Assembly (NCBI GenBank): GCA_029959295.1
Contig: JASCOH010000008.1
Coordinates: 62,001-126,000 of the forward strand
Length of the DNA stretch: 64,000 nucleotides
Reading direction: 5' to 3'
From: Flavobacteriaceae bacterium PS02334
Lineage (GTDB): Bacteria > Bacteroidota > Bacteroidia > Flavobacteriales > Flavobacteriaceae
Position numbers and translations under genes: made by a program. The notes beneath the pieces are model-generated. The model worked only from the letters and a program-made list of their open reading frames with translations. It was not told the origin of the DNA and searched no databases. Shown in pieces: positions 16,301 to 24,790 of this stretch. The number at the start of each line of letters is the position of its first letter. Within the stretch, counting starts at the first letter, position 1.

Positions 16301-18770
16301 GACACTTTACGGAAAAGTCATCGGAGCTTTCGGAATAATGAACCAGTACATCAGCATCGAATAAATGCGAAGCAAACCGGGCATAAATTCCGGTAGGTAT
16401 CCACCTTTCGCCGAGGTTAAAATCCAACTCTTCAAATTCAATCCGTCTTGGTCGGGCTTCTTCTAAAGCGGTAAGGCTTTCTTTCGCTTCCTTATCATCA
16501 GGATTGTTTTCGAGATAGGTTCGTACTTCATTGGCTTTCTCAACAACGTTGCCCGCTATCCAACGTTCGGCTATTTCGTATTCCTGTTGCAATGGATTGT
16601 AAAACAACCGCCCGTGCAAGGCTTCTTTCAACGTGTCGGCAGGCAGGCTGCTGATTTCGGACATAAAATCCAAATCCACGCTTCCGTATTTGTTCAGCGA
16701 TGCTGCTAAAGCCTCTTCGGGATTGTCGGTTGCTAATGTGGTAGTAGAAAAACTTACAGGGCGGCTGAATATATCCGCTTTGTGAATTACGCCCCCGATA
16801 ATACGCTCCAGATACGGTATTTCCTTACCTGCGCTGTCTGTCTTTATGAGCTTGGCATTGTCGGCAGCATTCAGATTGCCGTATTTTTTAGTAAAGGCAT
16901 CATAAAGGAAATTCAGTGTTTCCCGTTCTTCCTTGTGTTCGCTTTGCTTTTCTGCTTCTTTTTGGTACAGGTTAATGTAACTATCCCTTACCGCAATGTA
17001 GGCTTCGGCTCTTGCCTTTTGTAAAGTCGGTAATTGCAATGGATGAAAGGTTGCTGATGATTTTTCTTCGCTTCTTTCAACATCTTGCAGATAACCTACC
17101 CAACCATTATCTACAACAAGGCAATCATTACGGTGGAACGATTGCAGTTCGCCACTATACGGAGCAGGTTCGGGAATGGTATTAATATTGATGTTGGGAA
17201 CGGCTGTCTTATCAGACTGGCCATTCCCGTTTATTTGTGAAAACAGGTCACCGATAGCTTCCTGTTTTTTACCATTCGTTTGGGTAGCTCTATTGGCAGT
17301 ACCATTAGATTTTAAGGGCATATAGGTTTGGCTAAACAAGTCGGGCTGACGACCTATTGTGCCTCTTCTCTTGTTGGTGCTTTGCCTCTTTGTTTGGGTA
17401 GCTCTTTTAGGTGGAGCGAGAACCATTGCAGGTTCGCCCGCACTTTCAAACAGGTCGAAAATGCTTAGTTGTTTCAATTCCTGCGGGCTTTCCTGATGGA
17501 CTACCGGAGTTGTTACAAATTGCGGCTTTTGCTGAATGATTACAGGGTCGATAACCGGAGGTGTAACCTTTGGTTCAATCGGGATTTGTATAATAGGCTC
17601 ATCGTTCCGTTCGCCTCTGTATAAACCCAAATTCAGATGCTTACCGAAATCTTCGGAAAGCATTTGTTTCAAATCTTTGGCAATCCCATCAACACCGTTT
17701 TTATGCGTATAGATTAAGGCAGGCTGTCCGTATGGGTCAGTATCTAATTTATAGTCTGTATGCACAATCCTTGTACTGTTTTGAAACAAGGCATTGCCTG
17801 GTGTATTGTATTCGGTTGGATTGCTTCGGCAAAACAGATCTTCCCTGTCGGTCAGATTTTCTTTTGCCGTATTTTTTTGCAGGATAATCAGGTCGCTGCC
17901 GACTTCCGTACCTGCATATTCTGTAAACAGGTTGTTAGGTAATCTTACAACCGATACCAAATTATTATCCTGCATTAACGCCCTGCGTATGGGTTCGTTT
18001 TTAGGGCTGTTCAATATGCCTTGCGAAGTGATATAAACTAATAAACCACCCTCACGGAGCATATCAGCACCTTTCAGAAAAAAGTAATTGTGTATGCTTC
18101 GGGCAGCCTGTATTTTTGCATCGTCCTTGCTTCGGGAATAAGAAAGGTCGAATACGGAAGTATCGCCAAAAGGAATGTTACTGGCTACTACATCATAGCT
18201 GTTTTGTTCCCTTTCGGGAATTTCCTCAAAACCGCTTACACGTACATTGCTTTCGGGATAGAGCTGCTTTAAAATTTTGCCTGTTAGCAAGTCTTTTTCA
18301 TAGGCAGTAACATTTGCTTTTTGACTTTCCGAAAAGGATTGTACAAATGAGCCGATACCTGCGGAGGGTTCGAGGAATTTATCAATATACAGACCGCTAT
18401 CACGCAAGGCTGATGAAATGGCATCTATGACCTTTGGCGGGGTATAAAAAGCCGTTAAAACAGAACTTTTCATACTATCCACGTACCTGCGGTACTGCTT
18501 ATCGTCTTCGGAATTTTCTTTGAGTAGTTGGTGGAGTTCCTGCGTAATCGGAAAGAGGTCGTGTTCCGTTTTTCTCCAATTATTGATGTCTATTTCGTTT
18601 ACAATAGGGTTCAGAACAAATTTAAGACCGCCAAATCCGCTGTATTGCATCATTAGCAGTCTTTCGCCTACGGTGGCTTGCCGTTTCTCCTTTTCCAGTT
18701 TAAAAACAATTCGCAGGGCATCAATATTCTGTTGGAGATGGAACCGCTTACTGAAGCCCATTTTCCTCAA
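13329..18770 (-). CDS. N6-adenine methylase-helicase fusion, DarB-like ICE protein
   Basis: A 1813-residue giant fusion. The N-terminal methyltransferase has TAFYTPP (107-112), the SAM-binding EPSAGIG (134-140) and the catalytic SNIPFGD (197-203), a variant of NPPY used by this family. A linker (about 400-560) carries repeated KRATQTKRQ-like segments. The SF2 Snf2-like helicase has VGAGKT (about 966-971), DESHQF (about 1132) and motif [13 protein letters not shown] (about 1465-1475). The C-terminus has a coiled segment and a TraC-like region. Similar fusions occur in Bacteroidetes ICEs and as DarB of phage P1, where they protect incoming DNA from restriction; that role is inferred here. The start overlaps the DUF1896 gene by 23 bp, so the two are probably co-translated. 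Confidence 0.85.
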   Translation of the reverse strand: MRKMGFSKRFHLQQNIDALRIVFKLEKEKRQATVGERLLMMQYSGFGGLKFVLNPIVNEIDINNWRKTEHDLFPITQELHQLLKENSEDDKQYRRYVDSMKSSVLTAFYTPPKVIDAISSALRDSGLYIDKFLEPSAGIGSFVQSFSESQKANVTAYEKDLLTGKILKQLYPESNVRVSGFEEIPEREQNSYDVVASNIPFGDTSVFDLSYSRSKDDAKIQAARSIHNYFFLKGADMLREGGLLVYITSQGILNSPKNEPIRRALMQDNNLVSVVRLPNNLFTEYAGTEVGSDLIILQKNTAKENLTDREDLFCRSNPTEYNTPGNALFQNSTRIVHTDYKLDTDPYGQPALIYTHKNGVDGIAKDLKQMLSEDFGKHLNLGLYRGERNDEPIIQIPIEPKVTPPVIDPVIIQQKPQFVTTPVVHQESPQELKQLSIFDLFESAGEPAMVLAPPKRATQTKRQSTNKRRGTIGRQPDLFSQTYMPLKSNGTANRATQTNGKKQEAIGDLFSQINGNGQSDKTAVPNININTIPEPAPYSGELQSFHRNDCLVVDNGWVGYLQDVERSEEKSSATFHPLQLPTLQKARAEAYIAVRDSYINLYQKEAEKQSEHKEERETLNFLYDAFTKKYGNLNAADNAKLIKTDSAGKEIPYLERIIGGVIHKADIFSRPVSFSTTTLATDNPEEALAASLNKYGSVDLDFMSEISSLPADTLKEALHGRLFYNPLQQEYEIAERWIAGNVVEKANEVRTYLENNPDDKEAKESLTALEEARPRRIEFEELDFNLGERWIPTGIYARFASHLFDADVLVHYSESSDDFSVKCHQGNMHIWEKYAVKAESRTFDGIALLKHALVNTTPDITKKVMVGDQEVKVRDMEAIQMANTKIDEIRTAFTDWLHAQNDEFKNRLTDQYNDTFNCFVRPNYDGSHQDFPGLDRKGAGIEDLYSSQKDTVWMIKLNNGAICDHEVGAGKTLIMCTAAQEMKRLGLAHKPMIIGLKANIPAIAEDYRKAYPHAKILYPGIDDFTPKKRLRIFGDIKNNDWDCVILTHDQFGMIPQSPEIQKEILEIELDSVERNLDALQSQGKEVTRGMLAGVIKRKENLEVKLKTLQHDIENRKDDIVDFKMMGIDHLFVDESHQFKNLMFNTRHTRVAGLGNVDGSQKALNLLFAIRTIQERTNADMGATFLSGTTISNSLTELYLLFKYLRPRALEKQGIHSFNAWAAIYARKTTDYEFSVANNIVAKERFRYFIKVPELAQFYSEITDYRTAKDIGIDRPEKNEVLYNIPPTPDQEAFIQSLMQFAKTGDATLLGREPLSPREEKAKMLIATDYARKMSLDMRMVSGIYDDHPDNKASHCAANIAKYYNQFNAQKGTQFVFSDLGTYKPGEWNVYSEIKRKLVEDHGIPANEVRFIQEAKNDKQRKDLINGMNEGKIRVLFGSTSMLGTGVNAQKRAVAVHHLDTPWRPSDLAQRDGRAIRKGNEIAKFFADNKVAVIIYAVEKSLDSYKFNLLYNKQLFIDQLKTNNLSKRTIDEGSMDEKSGMNFSEYVAILSGNTDLFDKAKLEKQIAGLESEKQAFNRSKSSAKFKVQDYTEMLQSTQSRLNRMNTDWENLQQRLQKRSDGTIVNLVLLNGLPPNANPKQIGTKLNQIADKARTAGQYEEIGSLYGFTLLVKTEISEKEGADIRVNRFLVQGEGNIKYTYNNGLMAKDPETAAMNFLRALEKLPGFIKQEQEKIAEIQKDLPILQEVVNGTWSKESRLSELKTELAAVERKIQLSITPETKADAPEQVEKTKETPVVQDSIVRTKGIHLPRGVL

Positions 18771-19185
18771 TCCATATTGCGATGGTTCCCGTCAGTTCGG
18801 TATAGAGTAAATCGAACTCAAACCCATAGGCGAAATCATCAGTTAATTCATAGCCTGCAAATACAGGTTCGCAAACAGGGAACATTTTCAGGGCGAACGG
18901 TCGGAGTTCCTCATCTGCCATTATGGTATCAAACTCATTGCATACCACTTTAAAAACCGTGTCGAACTTGGAGAAGTGTAAGCCCTCAAACAATATGTAA
19001 TTGGCTATTTCATTGCATTGCTCTACGGCGTTTCCCGAACGGAACGCCCCTTCATAAGCGTTGGCAGCCCACGAAGACCGTTGGTCTATAAATTTTTGGT
19101 CGTGTGCCTTTTCGGGGAAGCTGCTGTTTAATAATTCTTGCAGTCGTAATCTGAAATACGATAGGTCTTTTTGCTGTACGTCCAT
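18748..19185 (-). CDS. DUF1896 family protein
   Basis: A 145-residue acidic protein matching DUF1896, a family found almost only in Bacteroidetes mobile elements just before the large methylase-helicase. Recognisable features are [12 protein letters not shown] near the start, [22 protein letters not shown] in the middle (about 41-62) and a [17 protein letters not shown] end. No catalytic motif is visible. The stop overlaps the methylase-helicase start by 23 bp, so a stoichiometric or chaperone-like partnership with that protein is plausible but unproven. It is the first gene of this two-gene unit and has a phased ICE element 70-110 bp upstream. Confidence 0.8.
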   Translation of the reverse strand: MDVQQKDLSYFRLRLQELLNSSFPEKAHDQKFIDQRSSWAANAYEGAFRSGNAVEQCNEIANYILFEGLHFSKFDTVFKVVCNEFDTIMADEELRPFALKMFPVCEPVFAGYELTDDFAYGFEFDLLYTELTGTIAIWIEENGLQ

Positions 19186-19254
19186 ACTATATTTTGTTTA
19201 GAATTTTACTTAAATCCTAAAATTATAAGCGGAAGCAAATGCCTTTGTGAATGT

Positions 19255-19296
19255 TGCAGGGTTTGGCGTTGAGAGGCGGTATTTGGCGTAATGGGC
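19255..19296 (+). promoter_or_regulatory. ICE 10-bp phased GGC element, copy D, before DUF1896
   Basis: TGC at 19255 and GGC at 19265, 19275 and 19285 keep a strict 10-bp phase. The minus-strand core GCCAAATACCGCC (19275-19287) is about 90 bp upstream of the reverse-strand DUF1896 start. Confidence 0.6.
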
Positions 19297-19303
19297 AATA
19301 AAA

Positions 19304-19326
19304 AACCTCTGAAAAATTCAGAGGTT
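19304..19326 (-). terminator. Rho-independent terminator after the ORF6N gene
   Basis: AACCTCTGAA and TTCAGAGGTT form a perfect 10-bp stem with a 3-nt loop, followed on the minus strand by TTTTTT. It lies 6 bp after the reverse-strand ORF6N gene. Confidence 0.75.
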
Positions 19327-19331
19327 CATTT

Positions 19332-20213
19332 TTATGGCTTGTTAAGGATTTGGAGCATCCTGCCGACTTCAATATCCATACGTGAAAAGGCAAACCATTT
19401 TTTGCCCAGGTCTTTGAGTGATGCCCCGATATGGTAAAGCTCTGTATTGTCAATAATTAAAAAACGGTCGTGGGCATCGGAGAAAATCTCAATATCTATT
19501 GCAGGATATTGGCTGTTGTAGCGTTGTAAATCCAACCGTAACTGGTTACTCATACTCTTGGTAAGGATAGTGGCAGTTACATTATCATTGCGCTTACCAA
19601 ATAAAGTAAGCACCGTATCATCCACATAATTATCAAGCAGGATAATGGAACTTCCGGCACTACGGATAATATCGGAAACAAAAGCATAGGCATCAAAAAC
19701 CTGCCCGTTGTAAAAGATACCTTTTTCGCTGTGCAGCTTGTCGCTTTCCAAAGCCTTAAAAATCTCTTCAAATTTTTGGTCGGCTTCCAGTTGCTTCAAT
19801 TCAATATTATCTAACCGATGAAACAAAGAAGCATTGCTAATGAGCATACGCCTCATTTCTACAAAGGCTTCCATTATTTGAACACTCATTTTTACTGCTA
19901 TATCGGAACGGAGTATGGCAGACGCCATTGCAACCCCCTGTTCGGTAAAAACATAGGGTAAATAACGTCTGCCACCGTAGTTTAAACTTGAGGTTCCAAT
20001 TTGGAACCTCAAGTTTTCAACTTCCTCTTCAGTCAGTTGAAAGCAGAACGAAGCAGGAAAACGCTCGATATTCCGTTTTACGGCTTTGTTGAGGTTCTTT
20101 GTTTCCACCTGATACAAGACAGCAAGGTCGCTATCCAACATTACTTGTTTGCCCCGAATGGTGTAAATCAAGTTTGTTATTTCTTTGGGTACAATAGACG
20201 ATTTATTTTCCAT
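19332..20213 (-). CDS. ORF6N (KilA-N-like) protein with C-terminal PLD-type domain
   Basis: A 293-residue protein. The N-terminal ORF6N DNA-binding domain (about residues 8-100) contains VMLDSDLAVLYQVETKNLNKAV and RFPASFCFQLTEEE, a phage-derived module. The C-terminal half looks like a single phospholipase-D-type domain: SIILLDNYVDDTVL followed by HDRFLIID and HIGASLKDLG, an HxR-type variant of the HKD motif. ATG 20213 is chosen because it overlaps the topoisomerase stop by 11 bp (coupled translation); an upstream in-frame ATG at 20261 lies well inside that gene. A nuclease or DNA-binding role in ICE defence or regulation is possible. The function is unknown. Confidence 0.75.
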   Translation of the reverse strand: MENKSSIVPKEITNLIYTIRGKQVMLDSDLAVLYQVETKNLNKAVKRNIERFPASFCFQLTEEEVENLRFQIGTSSLNYGGRRYLPYVFTEQGVAMASAILRSDIAVKMSVQIMEAFVEMRRMLISNASLFHRLDNIELKQLEADQKFEEIFKALESDKLHSEKGIFYNGQVFDAYAFVSDIIRSAGSSIILLDNYVDDTVLTLFGKRNDNVTATILTKSMSNQLRLDLQRYNSQYPAIDIEIFSDAHDRFLIIDNTELYHIGASLKDLGKKWFAFSRMDIEVGRMLQILNKP

Positions 20214-22296
20214 TACGCTTATTGCTTTTGTTTTTTTCAAACTCAAAGGAGGTTTCTGCATTTTCTTTCAGCACGATGTAAGCATCGAATTTCTTTCCGG
20301 CTTTGCTTGTCATTCCTTTGATTAAATCCGTTTTACCTTTATTGATAAGGCTTACAATATTTTCGATACTGATTTGTACCCCGCAGACGGTACGGAACTG
20401 CACCCAGTTACAAGCCTCATCAGAACATTTCACAATCTTATCACGAATGATGAGTTGCTGACTTTTGCATTTAGGACAGGTCAATTTCGGCTGATTAGTA
20501 TTTGCAATGGAAGTTTGCAGCAGTTCATCAGTAATAGATTTCGCATAGGTTTCCATTTCCTTTTGAAATGTCCCGGCATCCGCTTCGTTGTTTTCGATTT
20601 TCTGCAATGCCAGTTCCCATTCGGCGGTCATAGCCACATCTGCAATCTTGCGTTCTTTGACAAGTCCGTACACCTGCAATCCTTTTTCCGTAGGTATTAA
20701 AGAACGTTTATCCCTTTGGACATAATTACGGGTAAACAAGGTTTCAATAATGGCGGCTCTTGTAGCCGGAGTACCGATACCAATATTTTTCAGGGCTTTC
20801 CGTTCTTCCTCGTTTTCAATTTCTTTTCCGGCGGTTTCCATAGCCGATAAAAGCCCGGCTTCTGTATAAAGCACTGGTGGTTTGGTCTGTTTTTCCAAAA
20901 CGGCAGCTTCCTTTATTTTGAGTTCGTCGCCTTTATTTAGTTCGGGTAGTTCCTGCACTGGCTCTTCGCCATCATCGGTAAAACTTCCTTTGATGGAACG
21001 CCAACCCGCTTCCTGAATTTTACAGCCTTTTGCTGTAAAATCGTAGTGCAACACCTGCAATGATACATCGGTTATTTCTTTGACACAGGCTTGTGATAAG
21101 GCTTCGAGCAGGCGAAGTGCAATCATATTATAAATCTTATCTTCGTCTGCATTCAGTACAGACGGCACTTTGTCGGTAATCAATAAACCGTGATGGTCCG
21201 TTACACGGAGGTCATTCACGATACGTTTATTGAACCGTCCCCATTTGATTTTGGCAAGGGCTTGTTTGCAATCTTCACGGTTCTGCAATGCCCGCACAAG
21301 GTTGGGAATTTCTGCCCACATATCTTCAGGTATGTATTTGCTTCCGGTACGGGGATAAGTGATAAACTTCTTTTCGTACAGGCTTTGCGCAATATTGAGC
21401 GTTGCTTCAGCAGATAATTTTAGTCTTTTGTTGGCTTCCTTTTGCAAGCCTGTCAAATCAAAAAGTAAAGGCGGTTGTTCTGTAACGCTTTTGGTTTCTA
21501 CCGATGTAACCGTCGCAATTTCACTTCGCTGAATGGCTTTCAGCGTATCATCAGCAAGATGCTTTTCATCCCACTTGGTAACGGAAATGCTTTTGAAATC
21601 AACCTGTGCTTTGTTATGTAGCAATTGTATCTGCCAGTATTTCTTTACCGAGAAATTTTTGTTTTCGAGGTAGCGTTTACATATCAAAACGAGTGTAGGG
21701 GTTTGCACTCGTCCGAGCGAATAAATGCCATTGCCTGCGGCAATGCTCAACGCCTGTGTAGCGTTGATGCCTACAAGCCAATCGGCACGGCTCCTGCCTT
21801 GTGCAGCCTGATATAATCCGTCAAATTCTTTTCCGTTTTTCAGGTTCTCAAAGCCCTGCTTAATTGCCTTTTCTGTAAGCGAACTAATCCAAAGGCGTTC
21901 AAACGGCTTGTTGCATTTCAGGTATTCATAAATGTACCTGAAAATGAGTTCGCCCTCACGACCTGCATCGGTTGCCACAATAATGCTATCGCTTTTATTG
22001 AACAGTTCTTTGATTACTTTCAGTTGCTTTAATGCGCCAGCATCGGCAGTATAGCCTTTATCTTTTTTGACCTTGCGAACGGTCAATAAAAAAGGGTTGG
22101 GCAATATGGGCAAAGTGGCTTTGTCAAATCCCGAAATACCGTAATCTTCGGGCATTCCCAGTCCTATTAAATGACCGAATGCCCACGTAACAAAATAGCC
22201 GTTACCTGTCAGGTAGCCATCCCTTTTTTCAGATGCTCCCAACAAGCCGGCTATCTCCCTTGCTACGCTTGGTTTTTCTGCAATAATTGTTTTCAT
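20203..22296 (-). CDS. topB: DNA topoisomerase III (type IA), ICE-encoded
   Basis: A 697-residue type IA topoisomerase. The TOPRIM domain starts at MKTIIAEKPSVAR and has VATDAGREGELIF (about 110-122). The active-site Tyr is in FITYPRTGSKYI (about residue 314). The C-terminus has one zinc ribbon, CPKCKSQQ with CSDEACNW. The enzyme relaxes and decatenates single-stranded regions. In CTnDOT the equivalent gene, exc, lies in the excision operon and codes an active topoisomerase needed for excision in vivo. It is 6 bp from the DUF3945 gene stop and overlaps the ORF6N gene start, so all are one reverse operon. It is complete. Confidence 0.92.
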   Translation of the reverse strand: MKTIIAEKPSVAREIAGLLGASEKRDGYLTGNGYFVTWAFGHLIGLGMPEDYGISGFDKATLPILPNPFLLTVRKVKKDKGYTADAGALKQLKVIKELFNKSDSIIVATDAGREGELIFRYIYEYLKCNKPFERLWISSLTEKAIKQGFENLKNGKEFDGLYQAAQGRSRADWLVGINATQALSIAAGNGIYSLGRVQTPTLVLICKRYLENKNFSVKKYWQIQLLHNKAQVDFKSISVTKWDEKHLADDTLKAIQRSEIATVTSVETKSVTEQPPLLFDLTGLQKEANKRLKLSAEATLNIAQSLYEKKFITYPRTGSKYIPEDMWAEIPNLVRALQNREDCKQALAKIKWGRFNKRIVNDLRVTDHHGLLITDKVPSVLNADEDKIYNMIALRLLEALSQACVKEITDVSLQVLHYDFTAKGCKIQEAGWRSIKGSFTDDGEEPVQELPELNKGDELKIKEAAVLEKQTKPPVLYTEAGLLSAMETAGKEIENEEERKALKNIGIGTPATRAAIIETLFTRNYVQRDKRSLIPTEKGLQVYGLVKERKIADVAMTAEWELALQKIENNEADAGTFQKEMETYAKSITDELLQTSIANTNQPKLTCPKCKSQQLIIRDKIVKCSDEACNWVQFRTVCGVQISIENIVSLINKGKTDLIKGMTSKAGKKFDAYIVLKENAETSFEFEKNKSNKRNGK

Positions 22297-22302
22297 ACTG
22301 TA

Positions 22303-23781
22303 TTACATTTTTCTGCCTTTGGATTTTGCAGGAGTTTCGGGTTTTTCCTGTTTTTCCTGCTGCTTTTCATTTTTCGGTCTTTGTTGCCCGGACTTCAAAG
22401 GCTCTTTGATATTCTTGGTTGCTTCATTGGTCTTACCCTCTGAATTAACGGCAGTCTGTGTTTTATGGGCTTCGGCAGTTTCTACCCGTGCTTTATACTG
22501 ACCGGGAAATTCAAAGTTGGTCTTTCCGGTATCTTTGTCGAAAGTGATATAACCCTTGTAGGGTTGGTCTTTCTTATCTTTCAGTTCCACATATATGGTT
22601 TGCCCGGCTTTGAACTTGTTGTACTGCTCATCATCCAGTTCTTTGCCCCTGAAAGTTTTCGGGGCTTCCTGCGGTTGGCTTTGCTGATTATTCTGCTGAT
22701 TGCCCTGTTGATTGTTTTGTTGGTTGGTTTGCGCCTGCTGATGGTTATTGCTTCTGTCAAACAGGAACTCTACATATCGTTTGTCCGCATTAAACTGTAC
22801 CGTTGCAGAAAACTCTGTTCCTTTGGTGGAAATCATACCTTCCAGATAAAGCGGTTTGCCTTCCATTAAGGTTTGCTTTTGCTCATCATTCAGTTTCACA
22901 CCTTTTAATTCATCAGGTATTTTTATAAAGTCAGTTCGCAATGCTACTACATCATTGGTAAGCCTGTCAATGCTGATAATAGACGGCATCAATTCGCCTG
23001 TTTTGGAATTTACCAAATTGACTACACGCCCCATATTGCCCGTTTCAAGCAGGTTTTTCTTGTCTTCATCTGTAAACTTGTGACCGAAAAACTCAAAGTG
23101 GAGGTTAGGCTCTTTTTTAATACCGTGTATCGCGACAATAACATTGCCGTCTTCCGCTTGCTGTAAAGACAAGCGGGCATCCGTGCGCAGAATAGAACCG
23201 CCGAGGTTAATACCAATCGGTAAGAGTTCATTGGTTTTGTAACCTCTTAATAAAGGGTCAAGCAGGTTTCTTTTTTCGAGGTATTCTTTGCTTAATCCGA
23301 GGTTTTTCATTGTATCCCAATCAATCTGCTCCGGCTTATAGCGATATTCGCTTGTTTCCGTTGTTGTTTGTGCTGTTGCCATATTATTTTGATTTTCTTG
23401 TTTTTTATCAGGTTGCGGTTCTGCCTTTACCTCGTGTTCTTTCAGCACTTTATCGCCATCGGGAGTAGGCTTATCTACGTGCTTTTGCAATTCCTGTGCT
23501 TTATCAGCAGCAATAGGGGCAGGTACTTTGAAGAAAGTAAAATTGGTAGGGTTTTTTAACTGGCTGAAAAAATTGGAAAAGAAGTTTGAAAAGAAATCGC
23601 CGCTTTTGTCCACACGCATAAACTGGTTTTGGTTTTTCTTCATGGGGTCAACTGTTTCCATTTTACCATTTTCGTCGATACTCTTTACTGCCTGGATTTT
23701 CATTTTCTCTTTATCCAGTACGAGTAATATGTCCGAAAGCTGTTCGGGCATTTCCTGTTTATTAGTTGTTTCTTCGCTCAT
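22303..23781 (-). CDS. DUF4099/DUF3945 domain protein
   Basis: A 492-residue protein of the DUF3945 group found in Bacteroidetes ICEs next to topoisomerase III, in the position of orf3 of the CTnDOT excision operon. Visible blocks are DWDTMKNLGLSKEYLEKRNLLDPLLRGYKTNELLPI (about 155-190, DUF4099), and repeated GKxLxxEQxxxLxxGKxxYLEG units of DUF3945 type (about 295-320 and 380-405). Between the two units lies a Gln/Asn-rich linker (about 345-370). The C-terminus is very basic (PAKSKGRKM). The gene is 6 bp from topB. The repeats suggest a scaffold or DNA-binding role; function is unknown. Confidence 0.75.
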   Translation of the reverse strand: MSEETTNKQEMPEQLSDILLVLDKEKMKIQAVKSIDENGKMETVDPMKKNQNQFMRVDKSGDFFSNFFSNFFSQLKNPTNFTFFKVPAPIAADKAQELQKHVDKPTPDGDKVLKEHEVKAEPQPDKKQENQNNMATAQTTTETSEYRYKPEQIDWDTMKNLGLSKEYLEKRNLLDPLLRGYKTNELLPIGINLGGSILRTDARLSLQQAEDGNVIVAIHGIKKEPNLHFEFFGHKFTDEDKKNLLETGNMGRVVNLVNSKTGELMPSIISIDRLTNDVVALRTDFIKIPDELKGVKLNDEQKQTLMEGKPLYLEGMISTKGTEFSATVQFNADKRYVEFLFDRSNNHQQAQTNQQNNQQGNQQNNQQSQPQEAPKTFRGKELDDEQYNKFKAGQTIYVELKDKKDQPYKGYITFDKDTGKTNFEFPGQYKARVETAEAHKTQTAVNSEGKTNEATKNIKEPLKSGQQRPKNEKQQEKQEKPETPAKSKGRKM

Positions 23782-23845
23782 AATCTGAAAATTTTAAAAG
23801 TTCTCTTTCGAATGTAAAGGAAGCCTTCACTGATTTGCACTATGT

Positions 23846-23880
23846 GGCACTCAAAGGCAGTGTTTGTCACTTATTGGCAT
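23846..23880 (+). promoter_or_regulatory. ICE 10-bp phased GGC element, copy E, before the DUF3945-topB operon
   Basis: GGC at 23846 and 23856, GTC at 23866 and GGC at 23876 are exactly 10 bp apart. The minus-strand core GACAAACACTGCC (23856-23868) is 75 bp upstream of the DUF3945 start and overlaps the stop codon of the preceding HTH gene. Confidence 0.6.
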
Positions 23881-24175
23881 CCAGTTTGGGCAAAGGCGGG
23901 TTAAAACTTTCCCTGATGAACTGATGCACATCGGATAGTTTGTAATACAATTTTCCGCTGATAGTATAGTAAGGCAACTTACCTATGGAGCGATACCGTT
24001 GCAGGGAACGGTTACTGATTTTCAGCATTTGCAATAAATCCTGATTATCCAGTAATTCTTCGCCATCAATGCTGTTTCGCTTCTTTTGTAAATCGTCTAT
24101 GTGGTTGCCGAGAATGTCAAGCCTATCCATTATGCGTTCCATCCACGCCACAAATTCCATTTTGTCAATGTTCAT
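23867..24175 (-). CDS. Excisionase-like helix-turn-helix protein (MerR/HTH_17 type), second copy
   Basis: A 102-residue protein. The DNA-binding part is NQDLLQMLKISNRSLQRYRSIGKLPYY followed by a GKLYYKLSDVHQFI wing (about residues 43-87), an HTH_17/excisionase-family fold. The N-terminal third is a helical MEFVAWMERIMDRLDILGNHIDDLQKK segment. Pairs of such genes in this position correspond to xis2c/xis2d of CTnDOT, which are needed for excision and also activate transfer genes. It starts 12 bp after the upstream HTH gene and its stop codon lies within the phased element of the next unit. The excisionase role is inferred from fold and synteny. Confidence 0.75.
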   Translation of the reverse strand: MNIDKMEFVAWMERIMDRLDILGNHIDDLQKKRNSIDGEELLDNQDLLQMLKISNRSLQRYRSIGKLPYYTISGKLYYKLSDVHQFIRESFNPPLPKLDANK

Positions 24176-24187
24176 AGCGTTATGATT

Positions 24188-24541
24188 TTATTTGTTCCCT
24201 GATTTTAATTTTCTGCCTTGTTCTATGTAGCTTTTGCCTTTCGCCATAAGCTGCTCCACGTACTCATCGGTAGTTTGCACGGCATTGGCGTTAAGCATTT
24301 CCTTGATAGCTCCAATCGTGTAGTAATACTGTCCGTACATTTTTGAAAAAGCTATCTGCCCGTTGTTGCGCATACGCCACAATGTTTTTTCGCTGATGTG
24401 GAGGTACTGGCAGACTTCGTGATTGTTGAGCCACAAACTATCGTAGCTCGTATCTTCCAGTTTCAGGATATAGTCGCTAATGGCTTTCAACCTTTCATTA
24501 AGATGCTGCCACACTTCTTCGTCAACTGTTATAATATTCAT
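24188..24541 (-). CDS. Excisionase-like helix-turn-helix protein (HTH_17 type), first copy
   Basis: A 117-residue protein with a HTH_17-type domain at about residues 38-85 (LNNHEVCQYLHISEKTLWRMRNNGQIAFSKM, then a YYTIGAIKEMLN wing). It is related to the next gene, so the two probably arose by duplication. It is the first gene of the reverse excision block. The 250 bp upstream contain a phased element, two 20-bp direct repeats and the terminator of the second rteC, a compact control region similar in layout to the RteC-controlled promoter of the CTnDOT excision operon. Role by analogy: recombination directionality and activation of transfer. Confidence 0.75.
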   Translation of the reverse strand: MNIITVDEEVWQHLNERLKAISDYILKLEDTSYDSLWLNNHEVCQYLHISEKTLWRMRNNGQIAFSKMYGQYYYTIGAIKEMLNANAVQTTDEYVEQLMAKGKSYIEQGRKLKSGNK

Positions 24542-24583
24542 TGCGCTGTTTTTTAATGTTCACAGGGCAAAATTCAGAAGTGT

Positions 24584-24596
24584 GGTAGTGTTTGTC
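24584..24596 (+). promoter_or_regulatory. ICE core element, copy F, before the HTH operon
   Basis: The minus-strand core GACAAACACTACC lies 43 bp upstream of the first HTH gene. Only two triplets keep the 10-bp phase, so it is the weakest of the six copies. Confidence 0.45.
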
Positions 24597-24722
24597 TGCC
24601 AATGCTTGCCAATTGGTTTTGCAGTTTTTTGAAAATTTTTTGAAATGGAAAACCCTTGTTTTGCGAGGTTTTATGGGCAGTAGATATGCTTAAAATAGGA
24701 TTTGCCAACATTTGCCAATTGG
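24597..24722. promoter_or_regulatory. Direct-repeat pair in the excision-operon control region
   Basis: TGCCAATGCTTGCCAATTGG (24597-24616) and TGCCAACATTTGCCAATTGG (24703-24722) agree in 17 of 20 positions, 106 bp apart. Each holds two TTGCCAA or TGCCAA half-sites 10 bp apart and a CCAATTGG palindrome. They sit between the second rteC and the HTH genes, so RteC is the first candidate to bind here. Confidence 0.5.
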
Positions 24723-24739
24723 CAGATATGCGCAAAGAA

Positions 24740-24766
24740 AAAGCAGTACATTTTGTGTACTGCTTT
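24740..24766 (-). terminator. Rho-independent terminator after rteC copy 2
   Basis: AAAGCAGTACA and TGTACTGCTTT form a perfect 11-bp stem with a 5-nt loop, followed on the minus strand by TTCTTT. It lies 24 bp after the reverse-strand rteC stop. Confidence 0.75.
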
Positions 24767-24790
24767 AAAAAAACATATATGCCGATATAG

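Noticed and set aside
22675-22750. CAG/AAT-rich low-complexity DNA
   Set aside because: It is the Gln/Asn linker of the DUF3945 protein, not an independent repeat or array.
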